Origin: Saprospiraceae bacterium
Lineage (GTDB): Bacteria; Bacteroidota; Bacteroidia; Chitinophagales; Saprospiraceae
Direction: 5' to 3'
DNA: 64,000 bases
Assembly: GCA_020629035.1 (NCBI GenBank)
Contig: JAHDEC010000012.1
Coordinates: 1-64,000 of the forward strand
The notes beneath the pieces are model-generated. The model made no database searches. It saw only the letters and a program-made list of their open reading frames with translations, and had not been told where the DNA came from. Below, piece after piece: positions 52,232 through 60,790 of this stretch (the stretch's first letter is position 1; each line of letters begins with the position of its first letter). Both the position numbers and the translations under genes were made by a program.

Positions 52232-52271
52232 GAAGCTACGACATCCTATGATAACGTAGCTTCTTTTTTTT
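52232..52271 (+). terminator. Hairpin with T run, plus-strand orientation
   Basis: GAAGCTACG (52232-52240) pairs with CGTAGCTTC (52255-52263) and is followed by eight T. The strand with the T run is plus, yet no plus-strand gene lies before it: the preceding gap (52009-52231) starts at the 5' end of the minus-strand T9SS gene. It may also serve the minus-strand gene that ends at 52270, without a T run on that side. Confidence 0.65.
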
Positions 52272-53175
52272 ATCCCCACAAGTTTTCTTTGTACACTCCA
52301 GAAGCGATTAAATCTTGAATTTTTTGTACTACAAATGGTTTATCTTCTTGGTAAGTTACCCCAAACCAATTGGATGGCGATTCTAACACTTTGACCTTCT
52401 TGAAAGAGCTTTCAATCATTTGATCAAGCACCTTTGGAATAAAAAACTCAGACTTTAATTCATCTCCACGATTTTGTAAGAAATCCACAAAGTATGATTC
52501 TGTTTTTTCAAAGAAATCAGGAAAAAATCCAAACATATTCATGGATACCAGTGTATCCGCGTCCAAAATCACTTCTTGATTATCACTATCTCTATATTTG
52601 CCTTTAGCACCTTCTATCTTTTCAATGCCTATTGCTTCTACAATATCCACTAAGTAGTCTTCATCATCCTTTTTACAAACTCCCCTATTTACTGTTCCAT
52701 AATCAGATAGGGTGTTTTTCAAATAATACGAAACCACTGCATAGTCATTATTATGATCAGTCTTTTTAAAATAGTTGACCAAGGTGGAGTAAGCTTCTGG
52801 TCCATAATAATCATCTGCATTTATAACCGCAAATGGATCTTGGACTGCGTCTTTTGCAACTAAGACCGCATGAGCTGTTCCCCACGGTTTTTCTCTTTTG
52901 GGGTTCAATGTCATCCCAGCAGGTAAGGCATCTAACTCTTGAGTTACATAAACAAGCTCAACCTTCCCTTCTAATTTCGGAGAGAAAATAGACCGAAATT
53001 CATTTATAAATGAAGATCGAACGATAAAAACTATTTTTTCAAACCCAGCTTCAATAGCATCATAAATTGAATAATCGATAATCGCTTCCTCATTTGGCCC
53101 AAAACCATCTAACTGCTTCAAACCTCCGTATCTACTGCCCATTCCTGCAGCTAAAATTATTAAAGTTGGCTTCAT
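52270..53175 (-). CDS. Sugar-phosphate nucleotidyltransferase-like protein
   Basis: The 301-residue protein starts with the nucleotidyltransferase signature LIILAAGMGSRYGGLKQL, including the G-x-G-x-R phosphate loop. AIIDYSIYDAIEAGFEKIVF and FAVINADDYYGPEAY (nucleotide/Mg2+ Asp) follow. It lacks the second UDP-glucose-type signatures, so the sugar is unspecified. It probably makes an NDP-sugar in the cytoplasm. It is a single gene, with the promoter of the opposite peroxidase gene in its upstream gap. Confidence 0.88.
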   Translation of the reverse strand: MKPTLIILAAGMGSRYGGLKQLDGFGPNEEAIIDYSIYDAIEAGFEKIVFIVRSSFINEFRSIFSPKLEGKVELVYVTQELDALPAGMTLNPKREKPWGTAHAVLVAKDAVQDPFAVINADDYYGPEAYSTLVNYFKKTDHNNDYAVVSYYLKNTLSDYGTVNRGVCKKDDEDYLVDIVEAIGIEKIEGAKGKYRDSDNQEVILDADTLVSMNMFGFFPDFFEKTESYFVDFLQNRGDELKSEFFIPKVLDQMIESSFKKVKVLESPSNWFGVTYQEDKPFVVQKIQDLIASGVYKENLWG

Positions 53176-53215
53176 ATTTTTTTTTAATTAATGTCTTTTA
53201 AAATGCTAACTGATA

Positions 53216-53246
53216 TTGAAAAATATCTACGAAAATAATACATTTG
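53216..53246 (+). promoter_or_regulatory. Candidate promoter of the di-heme peroxidase gene
   Basis: TTG at 53216-53218 and TACATTTG at 53239-53246 with 20 bases between match the Bacteroidota TTG / TAnnTTTG promoter. The predicted start site leaves a leader of about 100 bases before the ATG at 53353. Confidence 0.55.
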
Positions 53247-53352
53247 CAGAACCTGTAACGTTAATATATAGCTAAGACTATAATAAGTTATTGGTTATAT
53301 TATATATTATAATTATCTTTAATATGTAATTAATAAGAATTGTGATAGAAAA

Positions 53353-54705
53353 ATGAGAAATTTAAAGAACATATCCTTAATTATTGTCGCTATTTTTTGC
53401 CTTGTTTCATGCAGCAAAGACAAGATGCCCCTGCTGATAGAATTTGATACAGAACTTAAAAGGTTAATCAAACAGCATTCCCCAGACGGCACGCTGGAAT
53501 TTTATATTTTACCTGAAGAAAATGAGATAGAAAAAATCCCATTTGACCCATTAAATCCATTAACAAAGGAAAAAATTGAGTTAGGAAAACTTATGTTTTT
53601 TGAAACTGGGCTGGCTCAGGATGCTATTTATGAATCAAGTAAAGGTACTTACTCGTGTGCCACTTGTCATATCCCGTCTGCTGGATTTAGACCTGGCAAT
53701 TTCCAAGGAATAGCAGATGGTGGAATTGGCTATGGAGTGAATGGAGAAGGCAGAGTAAAAAGTGAAGATTATCAAGAAAGTGAATTAGATGTGCAAAGCG
53801 CAAGACCTTTAACATTAGCTAATGTTGCCTATGTTAGAAATACCTTTTGGAATGGTCAATTTGGTGCCTATGAAGCCAATGAAGGAACAGAAGAGCTGTG
53901 GGACTATGACGAAAATGAACATGAAGCAACCGAATTAAATTTCATGTACCACGAAGGAATAGAAACTCAAAATATTGAAGGTTTAGAAACACACAGAATA
54001 ACCATCAACAAAGAGATTCTAGATAGTTTAGGATATTTGGAAATGTATGACGAGGTGTTTGATTATGTTCCCGAAGAGGAGCGCTACACTAGACAAACTG
54101 CATCTTATGCTTATTCAGCTTACATTCGATCGATTATAACACATAAGGCACCTTTTCAAGATTGGTTAAAAGGAAATAATAACGCCTTAAATTATGCAGA
54201 AAAGCAAGGAGGTATACTCTTTTTCAGCAAGGCAAATTGTTATAGATGTCATTACAATCAAAATTTAGGTTCTCCTGAATTCCATGCACTTGGTGTAAAA
54301 GATATGTATCAGACCATTTCTTACAATGCATTTGAAAGTGACCGTAGGAACTTAGGAAGAGCTGCTTTCACAAAGGATCCAGCAGACAATTATAAGTTTA
54401 AAGTTCCAGGTATTTATAACATGGAAGGAACTCCATTCTATTTCCATGGAGCAAGTAAGCGTAGTATAAGAGAGGTGATTGAGTACAAAAATATTGCTCA
54501 GTCTGAAAATGAAAATGTAACAGATTTATCAAATGTCTTTTTACCCTTAAATTTATCTGAAGAGGAAATAACTCATCTTACGGCTTTTGTTAAGAATGCA
54601 TTGAAAGATCCAGATGTGGAAAGATTCCAACCGGTGGAATTACCTTCTGGCCAATGTTTTCCAAACAATGATGCTATATCACAATCAGATTTAAACTGTA
54701 AATAA
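53353..54705 (+). CDS. Di-heme cytochrome c peroxidase family lipoprotein, long form
   Basis: The 450-residue protein has a lipobox Cys20, a first heme site CATCH at 102-106 and a second CYRCH at 296-300, in the order of CCP/MauG-like enzymes. About 100 extra residues compared with the protein at 1800 lie between the hemes and include an acidic stretch (ANEGTEELWDYDENEHE). The substrate is unknown; peroxide reduction or oxidative modification of a periplasmic target is possible. It is a single-gene unit with a promoter candidate upstream and a hairpin after it. Confidence 0.88.
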   Translation: MRNLKNISLIIVAIFCLVSCSKDKMPLLIEFDTELKRLIKQHSPDGTLEFYILPEENEIEKIPFDPLNPLTKEKIELGKLMFFETGLAQDAIYESSKGTYSCATCHIPSAGFRPGNFQGIADGGIGYGVNGEGRVKSEDYQESELDVQSARPLTLANVAYVRNTFWNGQFGAYEANEGTEELWDYDENEHEATELNFMYHEGIETQNIEGLETHRITINKEILDSLGYLEMYDEVFDYVPEEERYTRQTASYAYSAYIRSIITHKAPFQDWLKGNNNALNYAEKQGGILFFSKANCYRCHYNQNLGSPEFHALGVKDMYQTISYNAFESDRRNLGRAAFTKDPADNYKFKVPGIYNMEGTPFYFHGASKRSIREVIEYKNIAQSENENVTDLSNVFLPLNLSEEEITHLTAFVKNALKDPDVERFQPVELPSGQCFPNNDAISQSDLNCK

Positions 54706-54723
54706 CAGACCCAGAAAATATAT

Positions 54724-54759
54724 AAAAAAGAGTTGCCAAAAGGTAACTCTTTTTTTTTT
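54724..54759 (+). terminator. Rho-independent terminator of the di-heme peroxidase gene
   Basis: AAAAAGAGTTGCC pairs with GGTAACTCTTTTT (one G-U pair) around AAAA, followed by a run of T to 54758. It lies 18 bases after the stop codon. Confidence 0.9.
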
Positions 54760-55138
54760 GCCCCTACCAAGTCAAAACAAACACACAATCCCTTCTAAGT
54801 ATTGCATGATTAGAGCGACTCATTGGATAGATTTGGCTGAGCTTAACTCAACATACTATTAGCTCTTCAATGTGTATATCACGACTTGACTATTTAATTA
54901 TATTTGAGTGAAACTACTTTGAACAAAATGGATTTGATCAAATCTGCAGAAATGCTACTACAGAGTAGATGGATTGTTGTTGAAAGTAAACTGGGAAAAC
55001 ACCGGGTGAGAAATGATTGCCATTAAGAAAGGCATGCACTTTCAGATTTTAATCATTACTTCTTTAGTGCAATAGTTTATTCTATTACTATCGCTTAGAA
55101 CTATTCAATTCGGAAACTAATGATTTAGAAATAAGGAA
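54760..55138. other. Intergenic region without recognisable gene
   Basis: After the terminator about 380 bases separate the two convergent genes. The only start-to-stop stretch of note is 54928-55026 on the plus strand (32 residues, beginning MDLIKSAEMLLQSRWIV); it has no recognisable motif or leader. I see no repeats or hairpins and consider this region non-coding or decayed. Confidence 0.6.
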
Positions 55139-56305
55139 TTAATACTCAACATTTGGTACCAGATACCAGGATTGGTCACCTAGCTCCATCCTGACTTCTT
55201 TAATATATGATCTTAGGTCCACATTAGTGCAAGCAAACTTAAAACCAACGCGGATATAGGGTCCATACTTTTCAGTGTATGTGGTCAAACCCTTTTCCCG
55301 GATTTGATAAATCATATCTGTAATATTAGACTCATTTCTGTAAGAACCAACCACAATTATGCACTCCTCTGGATTGGCTACGGCATCAGAATTAACTGCC
55401 TTATCTGCCGCATCCCCGTTTTTTGAGCCCTCCTGCTCTTCACTTGTTTCTTCCAACATCATTTCTTCAGGATGTTCAGTGGTATCTATACTGCTTGCTG
55501 TAGTATCTACACTATTAGCTTTTGATGATTGGTAACTGTTGTTATTATACCATTTGATTCCCCAAACAATACCTCCAATGATAAGCAATGTAAAAATTAA
55601 GGGTATTAACCAGGCCCAACTCCTTCCCTCTTTGTAATCATCATAATTTACCGGCTCAACCACTTTCTTTTCATCTAGAGTTTTTTCTGGAGTTGTTTTA
55701 ACCTTTTCCCTGATTTGAGTCTTTTCGACAGCTGTTTTCTCCGATGCCTTAGGTATTTCTTTTAGCTTTTCGATTGAATCTTGTTCGAGCGGCGCATTTG
55801 CTTTCTCTTCTTTTGCTGCTAAACTTGTTGTGGCTTTATTCGTCTTTTCGGGTAATTCCTCTTTTACAATCTTAGTTTTTGAATCCTTAGTAATATGTTG
55901 TACTTCCAAGTCTGGTAAAGATTCCATTAACCAGGCATCTAGAAATTTTGAAGCTTTAAAGTTTACTTTGCCTTCACTATTTCTTTTAAGGACACCAAAA
56001 TTCTTAATCAATACTTTGTCGTAGTTCAGGAACCCATTGAGTACTTGGTTGGAAAAGTTATTAAGTACCTTCAACGCTTTCTTCTCAGAGAGTGAATAGC
56101 GATCCATTAAAAGAGGAACCATTTCACTAGATTCTTCATGCTTTTCTGAAAAAACAATAGATGATTTAGGTGCTCTAATGCTCTTTTTACCCGGATTAAA
56201 TGCAGCGCCTTCTTGCTTAATTTCAAAGCTACCTACACCAGGTAAATTAACTTTATTGTGTTTAAATAAAGCTTCAACAATAATTTCAGAGATATTTATC
56301 TGCAT
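55139..56305 (-). CDS. HU-CCDC81 and SPOR domain membrane protein
   Basis: The 388-residue protein starts with an HU-CCDC81-type domain (about 1-75; ISEIIVEALFKHNKVNLPGVGSFEI) and its second half (about 70-130; VLINKFG-like KVLIKNFGVLKRNS). A Lys/Glu-rich linker, one transmembrane helix (230-252), an acidic periplasmic linker and a C-terminal SPOR-like domain (about 313-385; CIIVVGSYRNESNITDMIYQIR) complete it. SPOR domains bind denuded glycan strands at division sites. The layout therefore links a cytoplasmic HU-like module to septal peptidoglycan. It is transcribed away from the two-component pair. Confidence 0.88.
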   Translation of the reverse strand: MQINISEIIVEALFKHNKVNLPGVGSFEIKQEGAAFNPGKKSIRAPKSSIVFSEKHEESSEMVPLLMDRYSLSEKKALKVLNNFSNQVLNGFLNYDKVLIKNFGVLKRNSEGKVNFKASKFLDAWLMESLPDLEVQHITKDSKTKIVKEELPEKTNKATTSLAAKEEKANAPLEQDSIEKLKEIPKASEKTAVEKTQIREKVKTTPEKTLDEKKVVEPVNYDDYKEGRSWAWLIPLIFTLLIIGGIVWGIKWYNNNSYQSSKANSVDTTASSIDTTEHPEEMMLEETSEEQEGSKNGDAADKAVNSDAVANPEECIIVVGSYRNESNITDMIYQIREKGLTTYTEKYGPYIRVGFKFACTNVDLRSYIKEVRMELGDQSWYLVPNVEY

Positions 56306-56432
56306 ATGAATGAATTCGAATTACTTTCGCAAAGATAGATATTTAATATATTACAAAAAAGTTTAATACATTAAGCTTTTGCTGATTTCATAAGATACAG
56401 ATATTTAAGCAATTTAACTAATTAACAATTTC

Positions 56433-57386
56433 TTGAAATTTAAGTCGTCATATAAAATCATTGTTATCATTGTTTCAGCTTATATGCTGCTTGCCATTGT
56501 GTGGTGGACGGTCTTGCTATTACAGCAAAATGACATGATTTTGGAGTTATCTACTGAACTAAGGCAAAAGGCAGGAATTTTAGTTGGATTTGATGAAGCA
56601 AAGTCTGCTCGCCAACATCGCATGATTTATAGTGAAGGAATAGTGTTTGGCTTAGCACTTCTTTGTGGTATGTACTTACTTTACCGATCCTACAGAAAAG
56701 AATTACTCATCCAAACCAATAAATCGAACTTTCTACTGTCCATTACTCACGAACTCAAAACACCGGTTACTGCTATCAAGCTTTTTTTACAAACGGTGAG
56801 TAAAAAGATGAAGGGAGATGATTCACTTCATACCATAAATGGTCAGGCATTAGCCGAAACAGATAGATTAGAAAACATCATCAACAAACTACTTACAGCT
56901 AATAAGCTGGAAACAGCCTATGATTATGTAAAGGAAGTACTAGATCCTAATGCTATCATAACGCAGAGAATCGAGCGATTTCAGTGGAGGAAAAAAGATA
57001 TGACCATCACGTATAGCGCAGCTGACAAGTTTCAAATTTATTTTGATCGATCTGCCTTCACTTCTGTTGTTGATAACCTCATTGAAAATGCATATAAATA
57101 TTCAGGTGAGATCAAACAGCTTGATATAAAACAATGGGCTGAACAATCCTTCCTTTACATTAGTTTTAATGACAATGGCGATGGAATTCCAGACAGACAA
57201 AAAAAGGAAATCTTTCAAAAGTTTTACCGCTTAGGGGACGAAAATACTCGAGATACAAAAGGAACAGGACTTGGACTTTACATTGTCAAACAGTTTATGG
57301 GTCATCACCGGGCAATTATTAAAGTAAAAGATAATTTACCATCGGGAAGTCAATTTATTCTTCAAATTAAAATCCATGAAACATAG
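56433..57386 (+). CDS. Sensor histidine kinase (HisKA type)
   Basis: The 317-residue protein has two membrane helices (about 8-30 and 67-86) around a small periplasmic loop. The dimerisation domain has the H box SITHELKTPVTAIKL (His106), and the ATPase domain has DNLIENAYKYS (N box), SFNDNGDGIP (G1) and GTGLGLYIVKQF (G2). The start is a TTG, because the n-terminal basic stretch MKFKSSYK begins there and no ATG precedes the helix. It overlaps the response regulator gene by 11 bases. The signal is not known. Confidence 0.9.
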   Translation: MKFKSSYKIIVIIVSAYMLLAIVWWTVLLLQQNDMILELSTELRQKAGILVGFDEAKSARQHRMIYSEGIVFGLALLCGMYLLYRSYRKELLIQTNKSNFLLSITHELKTPVTAIKLFLQTVSKKMKGDDSLHTINGQALAETDRLENIINKLLTANKLETAYDYVKEVLDPNAIITQRIERFQWRKKDMTITYSAADKFQIYFDRSAFTSVVDNLIENAYKYSGEIKQLDIKQWAEQSFLYISFNDNGDGIPDRQKKEIFQKFYRLGDENTRDTKGTGLGLYIVKQFMGHHRAIIKVKDNLPSGSQFILQIKIHET

Positions 57387-58065
57387 AATTCTCTTAGCAG
57401 AAGATGAAGATAACATAAGGAGTATGCTCAAGTATAATCTCCAAGAAGAAGGATTTGAAACCGTAGAGGCAGCAGATGGTGCCATAACAAAGCAAAAACT
57501 CAGTGAAGAACATTTTGATTTATTACTCCTAGATCTAATGATGCCCAAGTTCTCAGGCCTCGAAGTTTTGGATTATATCAATGCAGAAAATTTACATCTA
57601 CCTATCATCATCTTATCAGCAAAAGATAATGCTAGTGATCGCATAGAAGGCCTGCGCAAAGGTGCAGATGACTATGTTACTAAACCTTTTAATCTCGAAG
57701 AATTGTTACTTAGAATCGAGAAACTCATTAACAGAAAATCATCGAATCAAGAAGTTTATTCTCAGACGCTTTCTTTCGGCAACAATACCATAAATTTTGA
57801 ATCCTATGAAGCCACCACCAAACATGGACTTGTCTCGCTTACCAAAACAGAGGTGGCCATTTTAAAATTACTGTACCAACGAAAGAATCAGGTTGTGTCA
57901 CGGAAGGAAATATTAAACAGTGTATATGGTTTCGAAGTATTTCCTGCCACTCGTACCATTGATAATTTCATCATGTCTTTTAGGAAATACTTTGAAGAGG
58001 ATCCTAAGATTCCAGAATTCTTTATTTCAGTCCGAGGCATAGGTTATAAATTTGTTGCTAAATAA
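57376..58065 (+). CDS. OmpR/PhoB-type response regulator
   Basis: The 229-residue protein has a receiver domain (about 1-118; acidic pair ED at 9-10, phospho-acceptor Asp53 in LLLLDLMMPKFSG, Thr/Lys switch ILSAKDNASDR and YVTKPF). A winged-helix domain follows (about 130-229; LVSLTKTEVAILKLLYQRKNQVVSRKEI in part, TRTIDNFIMSFRKYF, VRGIGYKFVAK). It is the partner of the kinase encoded just upstream. Its 3' end overlaps the opposite alkD-like gene by 8 bases. Confidence 0.94.
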   Translation: MKHRILLAEDEDNIRSMLKYNLQEEGFETVEAADGAITKQKLSEEHFDLLLLDLMMPKFSGLEVLDYINAENLHLPIIILSAKDNASDRIEGLRKGADDYVTKPFNLEELLLRIEKLINRKSSNQEVYSQTLSFGNNTINFESYEATTKHGLVSLTKTEVAILKLLYQRKNQVVSRKEILNSVYGFEVFPATRTIDNFIMSFRKYFEEDPKIPEFFISVRGIGYKFVAK

Positions 58066-58729
58066 AGTGTTTAAGGGCTTCACGCTTAGTCAAATTAGCC
58101 AAATTTGGATGTTGATTTACAAATTGTTTTACCTGCTCCGGTTCTACCCTAGCTAACTGCCTTAGAGACCAACCAGCTGCCTTATTAATGAAGAATTCTT
58201 TAGATCCAATCTGACTTACGATTAGTCTGAACAACAAATCGATGTCCACATCATGTTTATATTTTAATTGAAAGAGAATACTTGATCTAATTAACCATTT
58301 ATTACCACTTTTCACCCACTTATTGACTGTTGGTTCGACCAATGTTGGATTTGACTTTAAAATAATACCTATGCAACTTGGAGATAAAAAGTCAACAGTG
58401 TCCCACCATGACTTTTTAGTGATTAATGACTCAATCCAGTCTATATCTTCTGCCGTCAGCGCCTTCAACTGCTTTTTCAATATATCGTTAGCTACATACT
58501 GATATTCTCTCGCTTTTTTGTCCCAGAGGATATTGACGATATCCCTGAAATTTTCTTGCACCGTGTTTTTACCTGCTAACCAGAGTTCTCTAAAAATATC
58601 TTTACGCACGGGTGCTGTAATACCATAGTATGGAAACAAACCTTTCATATAGGCTTCCATTTGTAAGGCCTTTTTTTCATCCTTCTTTTCGAGCATCATT
58701 AGTTCTAGTGCTTCGAGCCATTCTTCCAT
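58058..58729 (-). CDS. AlkD-type DNA alkylation repair protein
   Basis: The 223-residue all-helical protein matches AlkD: YYGITAPVRKDIFRELW, WDKKAREYQYVANDILKK, KKSWWDTVDFLSPSC with the Trp/Asp pair of the active site, and FFINKAAGWSLRQLARVEPE. AlkD removes 3-methyladenine and 7-methylguanine without flipping the base. The close motif match makes activity likely, unlike the related protein at 35393. It is a single minus-strand gene that starts 37 bases from the divergent rarA gene. Confidence 0.92.
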   Translation of the reverse strand: MEEWLEALELMMLEKKDEKKALQMEAYMKGLFPYYGITAPVRKDIFRELWLAGKNTVQENFRDIVNILWDKKAREYQYVANDILKKQLKALTAEDIDWIESLITKKSWWDTVDFLSPSCIGIILKSNPTLVEPTVNKWVKSGNKWLIRSSILFQLKYKHDVDIDLLFRLIVSQIGSKEFFINKAAGWSLRQLARVEPEQVKQFVNQHPNLANLTKREALKHFI

Positions 58730-58766
58730 AATTATCTGTATTTTCGTTTACTAAAGAATATACCCT

Positions 58767-60041
58767 TTGAAACCACTTGCAGAAAGACTTCGACCTAAGG
58801 ACTTGGATGGATATTTAGGCCAAACACAAATTGTCGGCAAGGATAAACCTTTACGTAAAATTATAGAAAAAGGAGATATGCACTCGTGCATATTTTGGGG
58901 ACCTCCTGGAGTAGGGAAAACAACATTGGCCCTTATCATCGCTAAAAGTTTAAAAAGACCGTTCTCTCAATTAAGTGCAATTAATGCTGGTGTAAAAGAT
59001 ATCAGGGAAGCGATTTCCAAGGCTAAAAACCAACAGTTTTTTGACCGAGCCACACCAATACTGTTCATTGATGAGATACACCGCTTTAGCAAATCCCAGC
59101 AAGATGCTTTGCTCGGTGCCGTAGAGACCGGAACACTCACTTTAATTGGAGCCACCACAGAAAATCCATCATTCGAGGTGATTCCAGCCCTTCTCTCAAG
59201 ATGTCAAGTGTATGTACTAGAATACCACAGCCCAGAAGAACTAAAACGACTTGCCGATACGGCACTTGCTGAAGATGAATTTCTGAAAGAAAAAAAAATT
59301 AACATTAAAGAATATGATTTATTGCTGAGGTTTAGTGGTGGTGATGCTAGAAAATTGTTAAACTGTTTAGAAATTGTTATTCAAAGTCATGATGGAGAAA
59401 ATGAGTTAATTATTGATAATGCATTAGTAGAGGCCTCGATACAGCAAAACATCGTGCGATTTGATAAATCGGGAGAAATGCATTATGATCTAATTTCCGC
59501 TTTTATCAAATCGATCAGAGGTTCTGATCCAGACGCTACTGTATATTATTTGGCAAGAATGTTATCTGGAGGTGAAGATCCATTATTTATTTGTAGACGA
59601 ATGATTATTGCTGCCTCAGAAGACATTGGACTGGCAAATCCAAATGCTCTGCTCTTAGCCAATAATTGTTTTCAAGCAGTACACAAAATTGGTGCTCATG
59701 AAGGTAGAATACCAATGAGTCAAACCGCTATCTACCTTGCGCTTTCTCCTAAAAGCAATTCTGCTTATATGGCAATAAATGCAGCTATGGCAAGCGTTAA
59801 AGAAACAGGTAATGTTCCTGTTCCATTGCATTTAAGAAATGCGCCTACTCAATTAATGAAAGACTTAAATTATGGAGCAAATTATAAATATGCTCATGAT
59901 TTTGATAAAAACTATGTAGATCAAAGCTATCTTCCTGACAGTCTAACGAATATGAAGTATTATAAATCACAGTCAAACGCTGCAGAAGAAAAATTAAATG
60001 CGCATTTAAAGAAACTAAAGGACAATAAGAGTAATTCTTAA
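58767..60041 (+). CDS. rarA: Replication-associated recombination protein A (RarA/MgsA, AAA+)
   Basis: The 424-residue AAA+ ATPase starts MKPLAERLRPKDLDGYLGQ and has Walker A FWGPPGVGKTT (45-52), Walker B LFIDEIHRF (99-105), sensor 1 LIGATTENPSFE and the C-terminal MgsA tetramerisation domain with IAASEDIGLANPNAL. It acts at stalled replication forks and in clamp-loader-like DNA handling. The start is a TTG at 58767: a stop lies 15 bases upstream in frame and no ATG is available, and residue 2 onward already matches the conserved N-terminus. Confidence 0.94.
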   Translation: MKPLAERLRPKDLDGYLGQTQIVGKDKPLRKIIEKGDMHSCIFWGPPGVGKTTLALIIAKSLKRPFSQLSAINAGVKDIREAISKAKNQQFFDRATPILFIDEIHRFSKSQQDALLGAVETGTLTLIGATTENPSFEVIPALLSRCQVYVLEYHSPEELKRLADTALAEDEFLKEKKINIKEYDLLLRFSGGDARKLLNCLEIVIQSHDGENELIIDNALVEASIQQNIVRFDKSGEMHYDLISAFIKSIRGSDPDATVYYLARMLSGGEDPLFICRRMIIAASEDIGLANPNALLLANNCFQAVHKIGAHEGRIPMSQTAIYLALSPKSNSAYMAINAAMASVKETGNVPVPLHLRNAPTQLMKDLNYGANYKYAHDFDKNYVDQSYLPDSLTNMKYYKSQSNAAEEKLNAHLKKLKDNKSNS

Positions 60042-60046
60042 TTCGA

Positions 60047-60054
60047 TATATTTG
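60047..60054 (+). promoter_or_regulatory. Candidate -7 element for the 60068 gene
   Basis: TATATTTG matches TAnnTTTG and lies 14 bases before the start codon, right after the rarA stop. It would give a very short leader; no clear -33 TTG is present. Confidence 0.4.
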
Positions 60055-60067
60055 CAAAAATTAAACA

Positions 60068-60784
60068 ATGAAAACAATAAAACAAATTCTATTTAGTCTG
60101 TGCTTAATCGGAACACTTTGCACAACTGCTATTTCACAGCAATACTTTGCAAGCCCCGTGGAATCTTTTAGCAAAAAGAAAATGGCTTATATCACTATGC
60201 AAGACGGAAAGGAAGTGGAATGTAAGTTTAAATCTATGAAGCGAAGTAAAGGTTTAATCAAAGAAATTACGGTTTGGATAGACGAAAAGAAAAAAACTAT
60301 TTCAGCTTCTGATATTAAAGAGATGTACTTGCCACAAAGTGGTCTTGACAAGCTAGGTAAAGTTATGGATTTTGCCAATGACGCAACCCAATGGGAGTCT
60401 GAGGATATCAACATGGACCACATCAAAGATGGTTACTCTTACTTTATCCAGTCTTCAACACAGATTAGTAAGAAGAAAAAAGCAGATGTATTAATGCAAT
60501 TACTGAATCCAGCATTCGCTTCAAAAGTTATGGTATTCCATGATCCTTTCGCAAACGAATCAGCATCTGCAAGCGTTGCAGGTATTAAAGTTGCTGGTGG
60601 AAATGATAAGTCTTACTTTATTAAAGTTGGTTCGGCGGCAGCATTTAAAGTTAGAAAGAAAGACTATGAAGATTACGTAAATACCATCTTCGCAGACTGT
60701 GGAGTAACTGGCTCTGCAAAAACTTATAAATGGGCAAATTTTGGCGAAGAATTAATGAATTACACAAGAGAGTGTAACAACTAA
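60068..60784 (+). CDS. Hypothetical exported protein
   Basis: The 238-residue protein has a signal peptide (MKTIKQILFSLCLIGTLCTT up to AIS) and a basic, beta-rich mature part. The segments MAYITMQDGKEVECKFKSM and DIKEMYLPQSGLDKL recall small exported proteins of Bacteroidota of unknown role. I recognise no domain. It lies 6 bases before the acyl-CoA dehydrogenase gene and may share its message; a functional link is not evident. Confidence 0.65.
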   Translation: MKTIKQILFSLCLIGTLCTTAISQQYFASPVESFSKKKMAYITMQDGKEVECKFKSMKRSKGLIKEITVWIDEKKKTISASDIKEMYLPQSGLDKLGKVMDFANDATQWESEDINMDHIKDGYSYFIQSSTQISKKKKADVLMQLLNPAFASKVMVFHDPFANESASASVAGIKVAGGNDKSYFIKVGSAAAFKVRKKDYEDYVNTIFADCGVTGSAKTYKWANFGEELMNYTRECNN

Positions 60785-60790
60785 AAATAT

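Noticed and set aside
54928-55026. Plus-strand 32-codon frame starting MDLIKSAEMLLQ
   Set aside because: Short, without leader or recognisable family, in a region with no further coding signal. Kept only as a note in the intergenic entry.
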